The notes under the pieces are model-generated. The model made no database searches. It was not told the origin of the DNA and saw only the letters and a list, made by a program, of their open reading frames with translations. From Pantoea sp. BAV 3049 (lineage in GTDB: Bacteria > Pseudomonadota > Gammaproteobacteria > Enterobacterales > Enterobacteriaceae), in NCBI RefSeq assembly GCF_009765445.1, contig NZ_WHOY01000031.1, positions 1,242,959 through 1,306,958 on the forward strand: DNA of 64,000 nt, given 5' to 3'. The position numbers were made by a program, and so were the translations under genes. Shown piece after piece: positions 17,493 through 27,628 of the stretch (its first letter is position 1; each line of letters starts with the position of its first letter).

Positions 17493-17840
17493 ATGACCAC
17501 TGTGACAATCCGGGTAGCCTCACTCGATGAACTCAAACAGAACACACTGGCGGCACTGCGCGGCGATGAGTCGACCAGAGGCCACTTTCTCTCGTTTATA
17601 AGCTGGGAATTACTGCACGACACGTTATCCCCCAACCGAATGGCAATCATCCACGCAATGACCGGCATTGGTGAGGTTTCAATACGTGAGGTTGCACGCC
17701 GGGTGAATCGAGATGTCAGAGCTGTGCATTCTGATGTTAAAAAGCTCATCAACCAGGGCGTTATCGAAAAAGGTGAACAAGGTATTCTCTTCCCTTACGA
17801 TGCCATCCACTTCGATTTCACGCTAAGAAAGGTTGCCTGA
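17493..17840 (+). CDS. TumA-type HTH antitoxin / transcriptional regulator (HVO_A0114-like)
   Basis: A 115-residue protein with a MarR-like winged helix: SPNRMAIIHAMTGIGEVSIR, then EVARRVNRDVRAVHSDVKKL and INQGVIEKGEQGI, which correspond to HTH plus wing. It is the typical partner of TumE/DUF6516 proteins. An AGGAGG site overlapping the end of tumE precedes its start, so the two are translationally coupled. It probably neutralises the upstream protein and represses the operon. The C-terminus ends only 18 bp before the degenerate end of array 2. Confidence 0.72.
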   Translation: MTTVTIRVASLDELKQNTLAALRGDESTRGHFLSFISWELLHDTLSPNRMAIIHAMTGIGEVSIREVARRVNRDVRAVHSDVKKLINQGVIEKGEQGILFPYDAIHFDFTLRKVA

Positions 17841-17858
17841 TTAAAGAATAGTACCAGA

Positions 17859-18374
17859 CGGTAATCCCCACTAACGTGGGGAACATTCATCTGCTAATTC
17901 ATATGGATAGCCAGAAATCGGTTTATCCCCACGCATGTGGGGAACACAAATTGACCCGGCACCTGGCCGGTGGGTATGGCGGTTTATCCCCACGCATGTG
18001 GGGAACACTTTTTGGCAGAAAACTGTTCCGTATCCGTGCGCGGTTTATCCCCACGCATGTGGGGAACACCTGAGCAAGGTTTCAAGGGGCGAATACCCTA
18101 CCGGTTTATCCCCACGCATGTGGGGAACACGCCGTAATGGCGGAAAAGTCAGTTTGAATGTTCGGTTTATCCCCACGCATGTGGGGAACACGTATCCTGG
18201 GGAACGGCTGGCGTGTGAACATGCGGTTTATCCCCACGCATGTGGGGAACACGTCCTGTCGCGATCAATTACCAGCGGACGTGCCGGTTTATCCCCACGC
18301 ATGTGGGGAACACCCTATTTCACAAAGGAACATAGCATGAGCATCAAATTTATCCCCACGCATGTGGGGAACAC
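17859..18374 (-). CRISPR. type I-E CRISPR array 2 (8 repeats, 7 spacers, plus a degenerate end repeat)
   Basis: Repeats of 29 nt start at 17919 and recur every 61 bp to 18346-18374, with 32-nt spacers. The minus-strand repeat begins GTGTTCCCCACATGCGTGGG and ends GATAAACCG. It differs from array 1 only inside the stem-loop (CCCCAC/GTGGGG). A degenerate repeat with one deleted base (17859-17886) adds an eighth spacer on the leader-distal side. The leader-proximal repeat (18346) has AAA in place of CGG at its left end, altering the 5' handle. The leader lies at 18375-18430. Confidence 0.97.
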
Positions 18375-18430
18375 CCTAAAATAATCCCAATGATAGTATT
18401 GAAGTTTTCAGGGCCAGAAAAAACCACCAA
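18375..18430 (-). promoter_or_regulatory. leader of CRISPR array 2
   Basis: On the minus strand this begins TTGGTGGTTTTTTCTGG and ends GATTATTTTAGG against the first repeat. It shares the TTGGTGG block and overall length (56 versus 55 bp) with the array 1 leader. Confidence 0.6.
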
Positions 18431-18484
18431 CTTCCTGGTTAAAATTTAATCCGTCTTTAATTTTTAATCCAGCAAATAAAATGC

Positions 18485-18512
18485 AAAAAAAAGCCCCCTT
18501 CAAGGAGGCTTC
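18485..18512 (-). terminator. rho-independent terminator of lpdA
   Basis: Minus strand AAGCCTCC-TTG-AAGGGGGCTT followed by T residues, 19 bp past the lpdA stop. One G-T pair lies in the stem. It isolates the PDH operon from array 2, which is transcribed in the same direction. Confidence 0.8.
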
Positions 18513-18530
18513 CATCAGCAAAAAAGAAAC

Positions 18531-19955
18531 TTACTTCTTCTTGGCTTTAGCATTTGGCAGGTCGGTGATGCTGCCTTCGAAGATCTCTGCTGCCAGGCCA
18601 ACGGACTCGTGCAGAGTCGGGTGAGCATGGATAGTCAGTGCGATATCTTCGGCGTCACAGCCCATCTCGATGGCCAGACCGATTTCACCCAGCAGCTCGC
18701 CACCGTTGGTGCCGACAATTGCACCACCGATAACACGGTGAGACTCTTTGTCGAAGATCAGTTTGGTCATACCGTCTGCACAGTCGGAAGCGATAGCACG
18801 GCCGGAAGCCGCCCACGGGAAGGTCGCCGTCTCGTAGCTGATGCCCTTCTCTTTTGCTTCTTTCTCGGTCAGACCCACCCAGGCAACTTCTGGCTCGGTG
18901 TAAGCGATGGAAGGGATGACTTTCGGGTCGAAGTAGTGTTTCTTACCTGCAATCACTTCTGCCGCTACGTGGCCTTCATGGACACCTTTGTGCGCCAGCA
19001 TTGGCTGACCGACGATATCGCCAATTGCATAGATGTGTGGCACGTTAGTACGCATCTGCTTGTCGACGCGGATAAAGCCCCGGTCGTCAACTTCAACGCC
19101 AGCTTTACCGGCATCCAGACCTTTACCGTTTGGCACACGACCAATCGCAACCAGCACTGCGTCGTAACGCTGTGGTTCGGTTGGCGCTTTTTTACCCTCC
19201 ATCGTGACATAGATACCGTCTTCTTTCGCTTCAACGGCGGTCACTTTGGTTTCCAGCATCAGGTTGAACTGCTTGCTGATACGTTTGGTGAACACCTTCA
19301 CCACGTCTTTGTCAGCCGCAGGAATGACCTGGTCAAACATCTCGACCACATCAATCTGAGAACCCAGCGCATGATACACGGTGCCCATTTCCAGACCGAT
19401 GATGCCGCCGCCCATAACCAGCAGACGTTCAGGAACTTCTTTCAGCTCCAGCGCATCGGTAGAGTCCCACACTCGTGGATCTTCATGTGGAATAAATGGC
19501 AGCTGAATCGGACGGGAGCCCGCAGCAATAATCGCGTTGTCGAAGTTGATGGTGGTGGCACCATTCTCGCCTTCAACCACCAGCGTGTTAGCGCCGGTAA
19601 ATTTACCCAGACCGGTGACCACTTTCACTTTGCGGCCCTTAGCCATACCCGCCAGACCACCGGTCAGCTGAGTGATGACTTTCTCTTTCCAGGTACGAAT
19701 CTTGGTGATATCAGTCTGCGGCTTGCCGAACACGATACCGTGCTCTTCCAGCGCTTTGGCTTCTTCAATCACTTTCGCCACGTGCAGCAGCGCTTTAGAA
19801 GGGATACAACCCACGTTCAGACAGACCCCACCGAGGGTGCTGAAACGCTCAACAATGACGGTCTCCAGACCTAAATCGGCTGCGCGGAAGGCTGCAGAGT
19901 AACCTGCAGGACCAGCCCCAAGTACCACGACCTGAGTTTTAATTTCTGTACTCAT
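18531..19955 (-). CDS. lpdA: dihydrolipoyl dehydrogenase (E3)
   Basis: The E3 flavoprotein of the pyruvate and 2-oxoglutarate dehydrogenase complexes and the glycine cleavage system; it reoxidises dihydrolipoamide with NAD+. It has the FAD-binding GAGPAGYSAA near the N-terminus, the redox disulfide in GGVCLNVGCIPSK, the NAD-binding GGGIIGLEMG and the C-terminal HAHPTLHES catalytic His-Glu. The second of two adjacent ATGs (19955) gives the E. coli 474-residue length and a better spacing from AAGAGGTC. It is preceded by its own probable promoter, as well as readthrough from aceEF. Confidence 0.98.
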   Translation of the reverse strand: MSTEIKTQVVVLGAGPAGYSAAFRAADLGLETVIVERFSTLGGVCLNVGCIPSKALLHVAKVIEEAKALEEHGIVFGKPQTDITKIRTWKEKVITQLTGGLAGMAKGRKVKVVTGLGKFTGANTLVVEGENGATTINFDNAIIAAGSRPIQLPFIPHEDPRVWDSTDALELKEVPERLLVMGGGIIGLEMGTVYHALGSQIDVVEMFDQVIPAADKDVVKVFTKRISKQFNLMLETKVTAVEAKEDGIYVTMEGKKAPTEPQRYDAVLVAIGRVPNGKGLDAGKAGVEVDDRGFIRVDKQMRTNVPHIYAIGDIVGQPMLAHKGVHEGHVAAEVIAGKKHYFDPKVIPSIAYTEPEVAWVGLTEKEAKEKGISYETATFPWAASGRAIASDCADGMTKLIFDKESHRVIGGAIVGTNGGELLGEIGLAIEMGCDAEDIALTIHAHPTLHESVGLAAEIFEGSITDLPNAKAKKK

Positions 19956-20016
19956 CATGACCTCTTAGTTAACCGCTGGGATATTCATTCATCCACCGGT
20001 ACGTTTTCACCGCAAG

Positions 20017-20044
20017 AGTTTACAGAATTGTTAATTAACTGCAA
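20017..20044 (-). promoter_or_regulatory. probable lpdA internal promoter
   Basis: TTGCAG (20039-20044) and TAAACT (20017-20022) on the minus strand are separated by 16 bases in the aceF-lpdA gap. An independent lpd promoter is known in E. coli, which supports the reading. Confidence 0.5.
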
Positions 20045-20108
20045 ACCACTTGATACGAAACGTTTTCAACTACCTTGTCGACTTAAAACATCGAAAGTCG
20101 GCTATGAG

Positions 20109-20130
20109 AAGGCCGGCATTTGCCGGCCTT
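20109..20130 (-). terminator. stem-loop after aceF
   Basis: A near-perfect GC-rich hairpin, AAGGCCGGCA / TGCCGGCCTT, lies 9 bp after the aceF stop. It has no T-run on the minus strand, so it probably acts as a partial terminator or RNA stabiliser between aceF and lpdA. Confidence 0.55.
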
Positions 20131-20139
20131 GTAACTTTT

Positions 20140-22023
20140 TTACATCACCAGACGGCGGATATCCGCCATGATGGTGGCGATGTATGCCGCGAAGCGTGCA
20201 CCCGCCGCGCCATCGATCACCCGATGGTCGAATGAGAGTGACAGAGGCAACATCAGACGTGGAACGAACTCTTTGCCGTTCCAGACGGGTTCCATGGCAG
20301 ATTTGGACACGCCAAGGATCGCCACTTCCGGTGCGTTGACGATTGGGGTGAACGATGTCCCGCCAATGCCGCCAAGGCTGGAGATGGTGAAGCAGCCGCC
20401 CTGCATATCGCCAGCGGTCAGCTTGCCGTCACGCGCTTTCTTCGAAATCACCGACAGTTCGTTAGACAGCTCAACAATACCTTTCTTGTTGACGTCTTTA
20501 AACACCGGAACCACCAGACCGTTTGGCGTATCAACCGCCACGCCGATGTTGATGTATTTCTTCAGCGTCAGCTTCTGACCATCTTCAGACAGCGAGCTGT
20601 TGAAACGTGGGAACTCTTCCAGCGCTTTGGCAGCCGCCTTCATGATGAACACCAGTGGGGTGATCTTCAGATCCAGTTTCTTTTTCGCCGCTTCGTCATT
20701 CTGCTGCTTACGGAAAGCTTCAACGTCAGTGATGTCGGCTTTGTCGTGCTGGGTTACGTGAGGGATCACCACCCAGTTACGGCTCAGGTTAGCACCAGAG
20801 ATTTTCTGGATACGACCCAGCTCAACTTCTTCAATCTCACCGAACTTGCTGAAGTCAACTTTCGGCCATGGCAGCATGCCTGGCAGACCGCCACCGGTCA
20901 CTGCGGCTGGCGCAGTCTCGGCGCGTTTCACCGCATCTTTCACATAGGCCTGAACGTCTTCTTTCAGGATACGGCCTTTACGACCGGTGCCTTTCACCTT
21001 CGCCAGGTTCACGCCGAATTCACGTGCCAGACGACGGATAACCGGAGTGGCATGGACGTAAGCGTCGTTCTCGGAGAACTCACCTTTAGCTTCCGTTTTC
21101 ACTGGAGCTGGAGCGGCCTGTTTTGGCGCAGGCGCAGCTTCTTCTTTCTTCGCTGCAGGAGCCGCTGCCGGAGCTGCACCTTCCACTTCGAAGACCATGA
21201 TCAGTGAGCCGGTGCTGACTTTGTCGCCGGTAGAGACTTTGATCTCTTTCACGGTACCGGCAAATGGCGCAGGGACTTCCATTGAGGCTTTATCGCCTTC
21301 AACGGTGATCAGCGACTGCTCGGCAGCCACTTTATCGCCCACTTTCACCATCACTTCGGTCACTTCAACTTCGTCACCGCCGATGTCCGGAACCGCAACA
21401 TCTTTCGGGCCGCCGGCCGCAGCGGCAGGAGCCGCCGCTTCTTCTTTCACTTCAGGCTTGGCTTCAGACGCCGCTGCGCCTGAACCTGCCGTTTCGAAGA
21501 CCATGATCAGGGAACCGGTACTGACTTTGTCGCCGGTGCCAATTTTGATCTCTTTCACGGTACCCGCGAACGGGGCAGGCACTTCCATTGAGGCTTTGTC
21601 GCCTTCAACGGTGATCAGTGACTGCTCGGCTTCCACTGTGTCGCCTACTTTAACCAGGATCTCAGTGACTTCCACTTCGTCACCGCCGATGTCCGGCACG
21701 TTCACTTCTTTGCTTTCTGCTTTAGCCGCTGCGGCTGGTTTCGCTTCTTCTTTTTTCTCTTCTGCTTTGGCAGGCGCAGGAGCGGTACCCTCAGCAGATT
21801 CGAAAATCATGATAAGCGAACCGGTTTCCACTTTGTCACCGGTAGAGATTTTGATCTCTTTCACCACGCCAGCTTCTGGCGAAGGGACTTCCATGGAAGC
21901 CTTGTCGCCCTCCACGGTGATCAGCGACTGTTCCGCTTCAATCTTGTCACCGACCTTGACCAGGATTTCGGTGACTTCCACTTCGTCTGCACCGATATCC
22001 GGTACTTTGATTTCGATAGCCAT
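20140..22023 (-). CDS. aceF: dihydrolipoamide acetyltransferase (E2 of pyruvate dehydrogenase)
   Basis: The 627-residue PDH E2 core transfers acetyl groups to CoA. Three tandem lipoyl domains are visible, each with the GDKASMEVP motif (first lipoyl-lysine at residue 41, the others about 100 residues apart). They are separated by Ala/Pro/Glu linkers. A peripheral-subunit-binding domain follows ([30 protein letters not shown]), then the catalytic domain ending with HRVIDG. The lipoyl domains are also highly similar at DNA level (about 21200-21330, 21500-21630, 21800-21930), so this stretch is prone to recombination. It lies 14 bp after aceE. Confidence 0.98.
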   Translation of the reverse strand: MAIEIKVPDIGADEVEVTEILVKVGDKIEAEQSLITVEGDKASMEVPSPEAGVVKEIKISTGDKVETGSLIMIFESAEGTAPAPAKAEEKKEEAKPAAAAKAESKEVNVPDIGGDEVEVTEILVKVGDTVEAEQSLITVEGDKASMEVPAPFAGTVKEIKIGTGDKVSTGSLIMVFETAGSGAAASEAKPEVKEEAAAPAAAAGGPKDVAVPDIGGDEVEVTEVMVKVGDKVAAEQSLITVEGDKASMEVPAPFAGTVKEIKVSTGDKVSTGSLIMVFEVEGAAPAAAPAAKKEEAAPAPKQAAPAPVKTEAKGEFSENDAYVHATPVIRRLAREFGVNLAKVKGTGRKGRILKEDVQAYVKDAVKRAETAPAAVTGGGLPGMLPWPKVDFSKFGEIEEVELGRIQKISGANLSRNWVVIPHVTQHDKADITDVEAFRKQQNDEAAKKKLDLKITPLVFIMKAAAKALEEFPRFNSSLSEDGQKLTLKKYINIGVAVDTPNGLVVPVFKDVNKKGIVELSNELSVISKKARDGKLTAGDMQGGCFTISSLGGIGGTSFTPIVNAPEVAILGVSKSAMEPVWNGKEFVPRLMLPLSLSFDHRVIDGAAGARFAAYIATIMADIRRLVM

Positions 22024-22037
22024 TAATCTTTTACCTC

Positions 22038-24701
22038 TTATGCCAGACGCGGGTTGACTTTATCGGCATCGATATTGAATTTGGTGATGGCATCCGCAAC
22101 CACTTTCTTATCGATTTCACCGCGTTTAGCCAGTTCACCCAGAGCCGCAACCACCACGTAAGACGCATCCACTTCGAAGTGGTGACGCAGGTTTTCACGG
22201 CTGTCAGAACGACCGAAACCATCAGTGCCCAGTACGCGGTAATCGCTGGCTGGCATGAAGGTGCGGATCTGCTCGGCAAACAGTTTCATGTAGTCGGTTG
22301 AAGCCACGGCCGGTGCATCGCTCATGATCTGGGCAACGTATGGCACACGTGGGGCTGACGTCGGATGCAGCATGTTCCAGCGTTCACAGTCCTGACCATC
22401 ACGGGCCAGCTCGGTGAAGGAGGTTACGCTGAACACGTCAGAGCCAACGCCGTAGTCTTTCGCCAGGATCTGCGCTGCTTCGCGAACGTGACGCAGGATA
22501 GAACCTGAGCCCAACAGCTGCACTTTGCCTTTGCTTCCTTCCACAGTTTCCAACTTGTAGATACCCTTACGGATACCCTCTTCCGCACCCTGCGGCATGG
22601 CAGGCATGTGGTAGTTTTCGTTCAGCGTGGTGATGTAGTAGTAGACGTTTTCCTGCGCTTCACCGTACATACGAACCAGACCGTCATGCATGATGACTGC
22701 CACTTCGTAGGCATAAGCCGGATCGTAAGAGATACAGTTAGGAATGGTCAGCGACTGAATGTGGCTGTGACCATCTTCATGCTGCAGACCTTCGCCGTTA
22801 AGCGTGGTACGACCGGAAGTACCACCCACCAGGAAGCCGCGAGCCTGCTGGTCGCCTGCTGCCCAGCACAGATCGCCGATACGCTGGAAACCGAACATGG
22901 AGTAGTAGATATAGAACGGGATCATTGGCAGGTTGTTGGTGCTGTAAGACGTTGCCGCCGCCAGCCATGATGCGCCTGCGCCCAGTTCATTAATCCCTTC
23001 CTGCAGGATCTGGCCTTTCTCGTCTTCTTTGTAGTAAGCAACCTGCTCGCGGTCCTGCGGGGTGTACTGCTGACCGTTCGGGCTGTAGATACCAATCTGA
23101 CGGAACAGACCTTCCATACCAAAGGTACGCGCTTCATCGGCGATGATCGGCACCAGGCGATCTTTGATCGACGGGTTCTTCAGCATCACGTTGAGAGCAC
23201 GCACGAAAGCGATAGTAGTGGAGATCTCTTTGTTCTGCTCGTCCAGCAGTTGACGGAAGTCTTCCAGCGCAGGCATGGATAGCTTCTCGCTGAATTTTGG
23301 CTGGCGGGTTGGCAGATAGCCACCCAGCTTCTCACGCTGGCCGTGCAGGTATTTATACTCTTCAGACTCTTTGTCGAAGGTAACGTACGGCAGTTTTTCG
23401 ATGTTGGCATCGTCAACCGGCACGTTGAAACGATCACGGATGTAACGCACGCCATCCATGTTCATTTTCTTCACCTGGTGTGCAATGTTTTTGCCTTCCG
23501 CGGTGTCACCCATACCATAGCCTTTGATGGTATGCGCCAGAATCACCACCGGCTTGCCTTTGGTGTCCTGAGCTTTTTTCAGTGCAGCGTAGATTTTCTT
23601 CGGATCATGGCCGCCACGGTTCAGCGCCCAAATCTCGTCGTCAGTCATGTCTTTGACCAGGGCTGCGGTCTCCGGATATTTACCGAAGAAATGCTCACGC
23701 ACATACGCGCCATCACGGGATTTGAAGGTCTGATAGTCACCGTCAACCGTTTCGTTCATCAGCTGGATCAGCTTGCCGCTGGTGTCTTTACGCAGCAATT
23801 CATCCCAGCGTCCACCCCAGATAACTTTGATCACTTCCCAACCGGCGCCACCGAAGATGCCATCCAGTTCGTTAATGATTTTGCCGTTACCGGTCACAGG
23901 ACCGTCAAGACGCTGCAGGTTACAGTTGATGATGAAGACCAGGTTATCCAGTTTTTCACGGGTCGCGATGGTGATCGCCCCTTTGGATTCCGGCTCATCC
24001 ATCTCACCGTCGCCCAGGAAGGCGTAAACGGTCTGCTGTGAGGTATCTTTCAGGCCACGGTGTTCCAGATATTTCAGGAATTTAGCCTGGTAGATCGCAC
24101 CCAGTGGGCCCAGGCCCATGGAGACGGTCGGGAACTGCCAGAAGTCAGGCATCAGCTTAGGATGCGGGTAAGAGGAGAGGCCCTTACCGTGAACTTCCTG
24201 ACGGAAGTTGTTCATCTGGTCTTCGGTCAGACGGCCTTCCAGGAAAGCACGTGCGTACACGCCCGGAGAGATGTGCCCCTGGAAGTATACCAGGTCGCCA
24301 CCGTCTTTTTCGCTACGCGCACGGAAGAAGTGGTTAAAGCACACTTCATAGACGGTCGCAGAAGACTGGAAGGAGGACATGTGGCCACCCAGTTCCAGAT
24401 CTTTCTTCGATGCACGCAGAACGGTCATGATGGCGTTCCAGCGGATCGCGGAACGAATGCGGCGTTCCAGAGAAGTATTCCCCGGGTAATCCGGCTCATC
24501 TTCAACAGCAATAGAGTTGATGTAGTTGCTGGCCCCAGCGCCTGCAGCCACTTTCACGCCACCTTTGCGTGCTTCGCTCAATACCTGGTCGATCAGGAAC
24601 TGCGCGCGCTCAACACCTTCTTCACGGATGACCGATTCGATCGCCTGTAGCCAGTCGCGAGTTTCGATCGGATCCACGTCATTGGGTAAACGTTCTGACA
24701 T
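22038..24701 (-). CDS. aceE: pyruvate dehydrogenase E1 component
   Basis: The homodimeric thiamine-diphosphate enzyme decarboxylates pyruvate and reductively acetylates E2 lipoyl groups. It is 887 residues, the E. coli length, beginning [20 protein letters not shown]. The TPP/Mg motif is visible as [13 protein letters not shown] followed by [17 protein letters not shown]. It is the first enzyme gene of the aceE-aceF-lpdA block. Upstream lies a large inverted repeat (24745-24790) in the pdhR-aceE gap. Confidence 0.98.
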   Translation of the reverse strand: MSERLPNDVDPIETRDWLQAIESVIREEGVERAQFLIDQVLSEARKGGVKVAAGAGASNYINSIAVEDEPDYPGNTSLERRIRSAIRWNAIMTVLRASKKDLELGGHMSSFQSSATVYEVCFNHFFRARSEKDGGDLVYFQGHISPGVYARAFLEGRLTEDQMNNFRQEVHGKGLSSYPHPKLMPDFWQFPTVSMGLGPLGAIYQAKFLKYLEHRGLKDTSQQTVYAFLGDGEMDEPESKGAITIATREKLDNLVFIINCNLQRLDGPVTGNGKIINELDGIFGGAGWEVIKVIWGGRWDELLRKDTSGKLIQLMNETVDGDYQTFKSRDGAYVREHFFGKYPETAALVKDMTDDEIWALNRGGHDPKKIYAALKKAQDTKGKPVVILAHTIKGYGMGDTAEGKNIAHQVKKMNMDGVRYIRDRFNVPVDDANIEKLPYVTFDKESEEYKYLHGQREKLGGYLPTRQPKFSEKLSMPALEDFRQLLDEQNKEISTTIAFVRALNVMLKNPSIKDRLVPIIADEARTFGMEGLFRQIGIYSPNGQQYTPQDREQVAYYKEDEKGQILQEGINELGAGASWLAAATSYSTNNLPMIPFYIYYSMFGFQRIGDLCWAAGDQQARGFLVGGTSGRTTLNGEGLQHEDGHSHIQSLTIPNCISYDPAYAYEVAVIMHDGLVRMYGEAQENVYYYITTLNENYHMPAMPQGAEEGIRKGIYKLETVEGSKGKVQLLGSGSILRHVREAAQILAKDYGVGSDVFSVTSFTELARDGQDCERWNMLHPTSAPRVPYVAQIMSDAPAVASTDYMKLFAEQIRTFMPASDYRVLGTDGFGRSDSRENLRHHFEVDASYVVVAALGELAKRGEIDKKVVADAITKFNIDADKVNPRLA

Positions 24702-24744
24702 GGGGGTATTCCTTATCTGTGTCTAATACGTTGAATTGTCTGGA

Positions 24745-24790
24745 GCCTGTCTCCCTGCACTCTGGTAAGCCAAAGCACAGGGAGACAGGC
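24745..24790. repeat. 13-bp perfect inverted repeat between pdhR and aceE
   Basis: GCCTGTCTCCCTG (24745-24757) and CAGGGAGACAGGC (24778-24790) can pair around a 20-nt loop, in the region transcribed ahead of aceE. There is no T-run, so it is not a classical terminator. It may stabilise the aceE message or modulate readthrough from pdhR. Confidence 0.6.
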
Positions 24791-24865
24791 CCGTCGCTAT
24801 GCCTTCAATCCTGGCATAAATCTCGCCAGCGGTGTCGGGCCGGGTTTCCGCGTTATAGTTACGCG

Positions 24866-25630
24866 CTATTCATTACGTTGCTGTAAACGTCGCAGGGAGC
24901 GCTCTCTACGACTCTGCTCCCGACTTCTGTCCAGCAATATTTCCTCTATAAACGCCAGGTGGCGGTGTGAGGCTTCGCGTGCCTGTTCAGGTTCGCGTGC
25001 CACAATCGCCTCAAAAATACTGGCGCGGTGACCGCTCACTTTTGCCAGCATTTCGCGGCGCGAGTAGAGCAATTCAAAATTCTGTCGAACATTCTGTTCC
25101 AGCATCGGCCCCATGGAACGGAGCAAATGCAGCAGCACCACATTATGCGCCGCCTCTGTGACAGCAATCTGATACTGCATGACCGCGTTAGCCTCGGCGT
25201 CCAGATCCCCGCAATCTTGTGCGGCCTGTATCTGCACATGGCAGTGGCGAATGCGCTCGATATCTTCATCGGTACCACGCAGCGCGGCATAGTAAGCCGC
25301 GATCCCTTCCAGCGCGTGGCGCGTTTCCAGTAAATCAAACTGTGATTCCGGATGACCGGCAAGCAGTTCAACCAGCGGATCGCTCAGGCTCTGCCACAGG
25401 CTTTTCTGCACAAAGGTGCCACCACCCTGACGGCGCAGCAGCAGACCTTTCGCTTCCAGACGCTGGATAGCTTCACGCAGAGAAGGACGGGAGACATCGA
25501 ACTGTTTAGCCAGTTCACGTTCAGGGAGTAGCTTTTCACCCGGACGCAGCGTCCCTTCCATAATCAGGGACTCGAGCTGTTGCTCAATTGCATCGGATAG
25601 CTTTGGTTGGCGGATTTTGCTGTAGGCCAT
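24866..25630 (-). CDS. pdhR: GntR-family pyruvate-sensing repressor PdhR
   Basis: The repressor of the PDH operon, released by pyruvate. It is 254 residues from the ATG at 25630 ([20 protein letters not shown]), the E. coli length, and follows GAAGAAGGG. An in-frame start at 25729 would add 33 unrelated residues. The N-terminal winged helix is visible ([31 protein letters not shown]), followed by an FCD-type helical ligand domain. A perfect PdhR box lies in its own promoter region. Confidence 0.97.
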   Translation of the reverse strand: MAYSKIRQPKLSDAIEQQLESLIMEGTLRPGEKLLPERELAKQFDVSRPSLREAIQRLEAKGLLLRRQGGGTFVQKSLWQSLSDPLVELLAGHPESQFDLLETRHALEGIAAYYAALRGTDEDIERIRHCHVQIQAAQDCGDLDAEANAVMQYQIAVTEAAHNVVLLHLLRSMGPMLEQNVRQNFELLYSRREMLAKVSGHRASIFEAIVAREPEQAREASHRHLAFIEEILLDRSREQSRRERSLRRLQQRNE

Positions 25631-25659
25631 CGTCCCTTCTTCTGCCTGCTGCCGGAGTA

Positions 25660-25676
25660 AATTGGTAATACCAATT
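25660..25676. promoter_or_regulatory. PdhR operator
   Basis: AATTGGTAATACCAATT is a near-perfect palindrome matching the known PdhR box ATTGGT-NNN-ACCAAT. It lies 30 bp upstream of the pdhR start codon, so the regulator is autorepressed together with aceEF-lpdA. Confidence 0.85.
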
Positions 25677-26005
25677 GCAATAAGGTGCCCGTAAAGTAAC
25701 AAAGTATTCACCTGATGTCTATATGGCAACCGACTGAAATCGGACGACGGTCTCGTTAATCTGCAACAGGTTAGTGGTTAAAAAGCGACCCTGAAGCACG
25801 CGGAATTAAATGTTAAATTTTTTAACTTTCATGAAATCCGGCAAGCGCTTAGTGCCCTGTAAACCCCCTCGCCATAAGGTAAACCGGGTCGTCTTTTCAC
25901 CCGCTATATGACAGAAACGTGAATTCTGCCCGACAGGTGTTTTTTTAAGCACTCTCCCGCACAAAAAGAGAAAGCGAGTGCAATGGGCAGCGCTTATCAC
26001 TATTC

Positions 26006-26034
26006 TTGTCGCGAAGGTAGCATTACCCTCTAAT
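26006..26034 (+). promoter_or_regulatory. sigma70 promoter of aroP
   Basis: TTGTCG (26006-26011) and TCTAAT (26029-26034) are 17 bases apart, about 100 bp before the aroP start. The start site would be near 26041, immediately upstream of the TyrR-like box. The rest of the 504-bp pdhR-aroP gap shows no gene. Confidence 0.55.
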
Positions 26035-26049
26035 TCTTACCTACTGCAC

Positions 26050-26067
26050 TGTACAGAATTCAGTACA
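26050..26067. promoter_or_regulatory. TyrR box-like palindrome
   Basis: TGTACAGAATTCAGTACA fits the TyrR box frame TGTAAA-N6-TTTACA, with the key outer TGT/ACA positions conserved. It lies just downstream of the proposed aroP start site, where E. coli aroP also carries TyrR sites. A second, poorer half follows at 26070-26077 (GATGTACT). Confidence 0.55.
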
Positions 26068-26134
26068 TAGATGTACTAAAAGACCGACAAAGGCACGTCC
26101 TGAGTTAAAAAAATAACGAGACCATGAGGTAATT

Positions 26135-27490
26135 ATGGAACAACAGCAGGGCGATAAGCTGAAGCGCGGGCTTAAAAACCGCCATATTCAGCTCATCGCG
26201 TTAGGAGGCGCCGTCGGTACCGGCCTGTTTCTGGGGATCGCTGACACGATCAGAATGGCCGGCCCGTCTGTGCTGCTGGGCTATGCCATCGGCGGATTTA
26301 TCGCCTTTCTGATCATGCGCCAGCTCGGTGAAATGGTGGTTGAAGAGCCGGTAGCCGGTTCGTTCAGCCATTTTGCCTATAAATACTGGGGCAACTTTGC
26401 TGGTTTCGCCTCGGGCTGGAACTACTGGATCCTCTATGTCCTGGTGGCAATGGCCGAGCTGACTGCCGTCGGCAAGTACATTCAGTACTGGTATCCGGAA
26501 ATCCCGACATGGGTTTCTGCCGCGGTTTTCTTCCTGCTGATTAACGCTATTAACCTGACAAACGTAAAAGTTTACGGTGAGATGGAGTTCTGGTTCGCCA
26601 TCATTAAAGTGGTTGCGGTGGTCGGGATGATTGTCTTCGGTGCCTGGCTGCTGTTTGGTGGCCATGCCGGTCCGGATGCGACCGTGACGAATCTCTGGGA
26701 TAAAGGCGGCTTCTTCCCGAATGGCATCTCCGGCCTGGTGATGGCGATGGCGGTGATCATGTTCTCCTTCGGCGGTCTTGAGCTGGTGGGGATTACGGCA
26801 GCCGAAGCGGACAACCCGGAAAAGAGCATTCCTAAAGCCACCAATCAGGTGCTGTACCGTATCCTGATTTTCTATATTGGCTCGCTGACCATCCTGCTGT
26901 CGCTTTACCCGTGGACCAAAGTGATTGGCGGTGCCAGCCCGTTTGTGATGATTTTCCACGATCTCGGTGACAGCCTGGTGGCTAACGCGCTGAACGTGGT
27001 GATCCTGACGGCGGCCCTGTCTGTTTATAACAGCTGTGTCTACTGCAACAGCCGTATGCTGTACGGCCTGGCGAAACAGGGCAACGGCCCGAAATCGCTG
27101 CTGAAAGTGGACGCCCGTGGCGTACCTGTTGTGGCGATTGGCGTCTCTGCTGCGGCTACCGCCATCTGCGTGCTGATTAACTATCTGATGCCTGGCGAAG
27201 CCTTTGGTCTGCTGATGGCGCTGGTGGTTTCCGCGCTGGTGATCAACTGGGCGATGATCAGCCTAGCTCACCTGAAGTTCCGCCGTAAGAAAGATCAGCA
27301 GGGCGTGCAGACGCGCTTCAAAGCGCTTTTCTATCCTGCCGGTAACTGGATCTGCCTGCTGTTCCTGGTGGGCATTCTGGTGATTATGGCGATGACCCCA
27401 GGTATGGCGATCTCCGTGTGGCTGATCCCGGTCTGGCTGGTAATCCTGGCCATTGGCTACGCGATTAAGAACCGCGCTGCGAAAGCCTGA
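26135..27490 (+). CDS. aroP: aromatic amino acid permease AroP
   Basis: A 451-residue member of the amino acid-polyamine-organocation family, with twelve predicted membrane segments, importing Phe, Tyr and Trp with protons. It begins MEQQQGDKLKRGLKNRHIQL, with the family motif IALGGAVGTGLFLGIADTI in helix 1 and FSFGGLELVGITAAEADNP in the helix 6 region. The choice of AroP over the close paralogue PheP rests on the pdhR-aroP-ampE neighbourhood. The ribosome site is GAGGTAATT. Confidence 0.93.
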   Translation: MEQQQGDKLKRGLKNRHIQLIALGGAVGTGLFLGIADTIRMAGPSVLLGYAIGGFIAFLIMRQLGEMVVEEPVAGSFSHFAYKYWGNFAGFASGWNYWILYVLVAMAELTAVGKYIQYWYPEIPTWVSAAVFFLLINAINLTNVKVYGEMEFWFAIIKVVAVVGMIVFGAWLLFGGHAGPDATVTNLWDKGGFFPNGISGLVMAMAVIMFSFGGLELVGITAAEADNPEKSIPKATNQVLYRILIFYIGSLTILLSLYPWTKVIGGASPFVMIFHDLGDSLVANALNVVILTAALSVYNSCVYCNSRMLYGLAKQGNGPKSLLKVDARGVPVVAIGVSAAATAICVLINYLMPGEAFGLLMALVVSALVINWAMISLAHLKFRRKKDQQGVQTRFKALFYPAGNWICLLFLVGILVIMAMTPGMAISVWLIPVWLVILAIGYAIKNRAAKA

Positions 27491-27508
27491 TTGATTTAAA
27501 CCAGTCTT

Positions 27509-27535
27509 AAAGGGTGCTAAGGCGCCCTTTTTTAT
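27509..27535 (+). terminator. rho-independent terminator of aroP
   Basis: AAAGGGTGC-TAAG-GCGCCCTTT stem with one G-T pair, followed by TTTATT, 19 bp past the aroP stop codon. Confidence 0.85.
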
Positions 27536-27628
27536 TGTCTTTTTTTCCTGAAAATACCGCTGAAATGCATCGAATAAAATCGATTTTGATTCTAAAGCCT
27601 GTAATAACCGGGGTTAATTATTGCAAAG

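Noticed and set aside
17876-18384. Open frames with repeated VYPHACGEH and LSPRMWGT motifs
   Set aside because: They are translations of the repeats of CRISPR array 2.
21200-21930. Three similar DNA segments that could be taken for tandem repeats or a mobile element
   Set aside because: They are the three lipoyl domains of aceF, in frame and as in E. coli.
21197-22057. 286-codon plus-strand frame opposite aceF
   Set aside because: An antisense shadow of the lipoyl domains, with Ser/Thr/Pro-rich low-complexity translation.
26201-26959. 252-codon minus-strand frame opposite aroP
   Set aside because: Antisense to a well-conserved permease; His/Gln/Arg-rich with no family resemblance.
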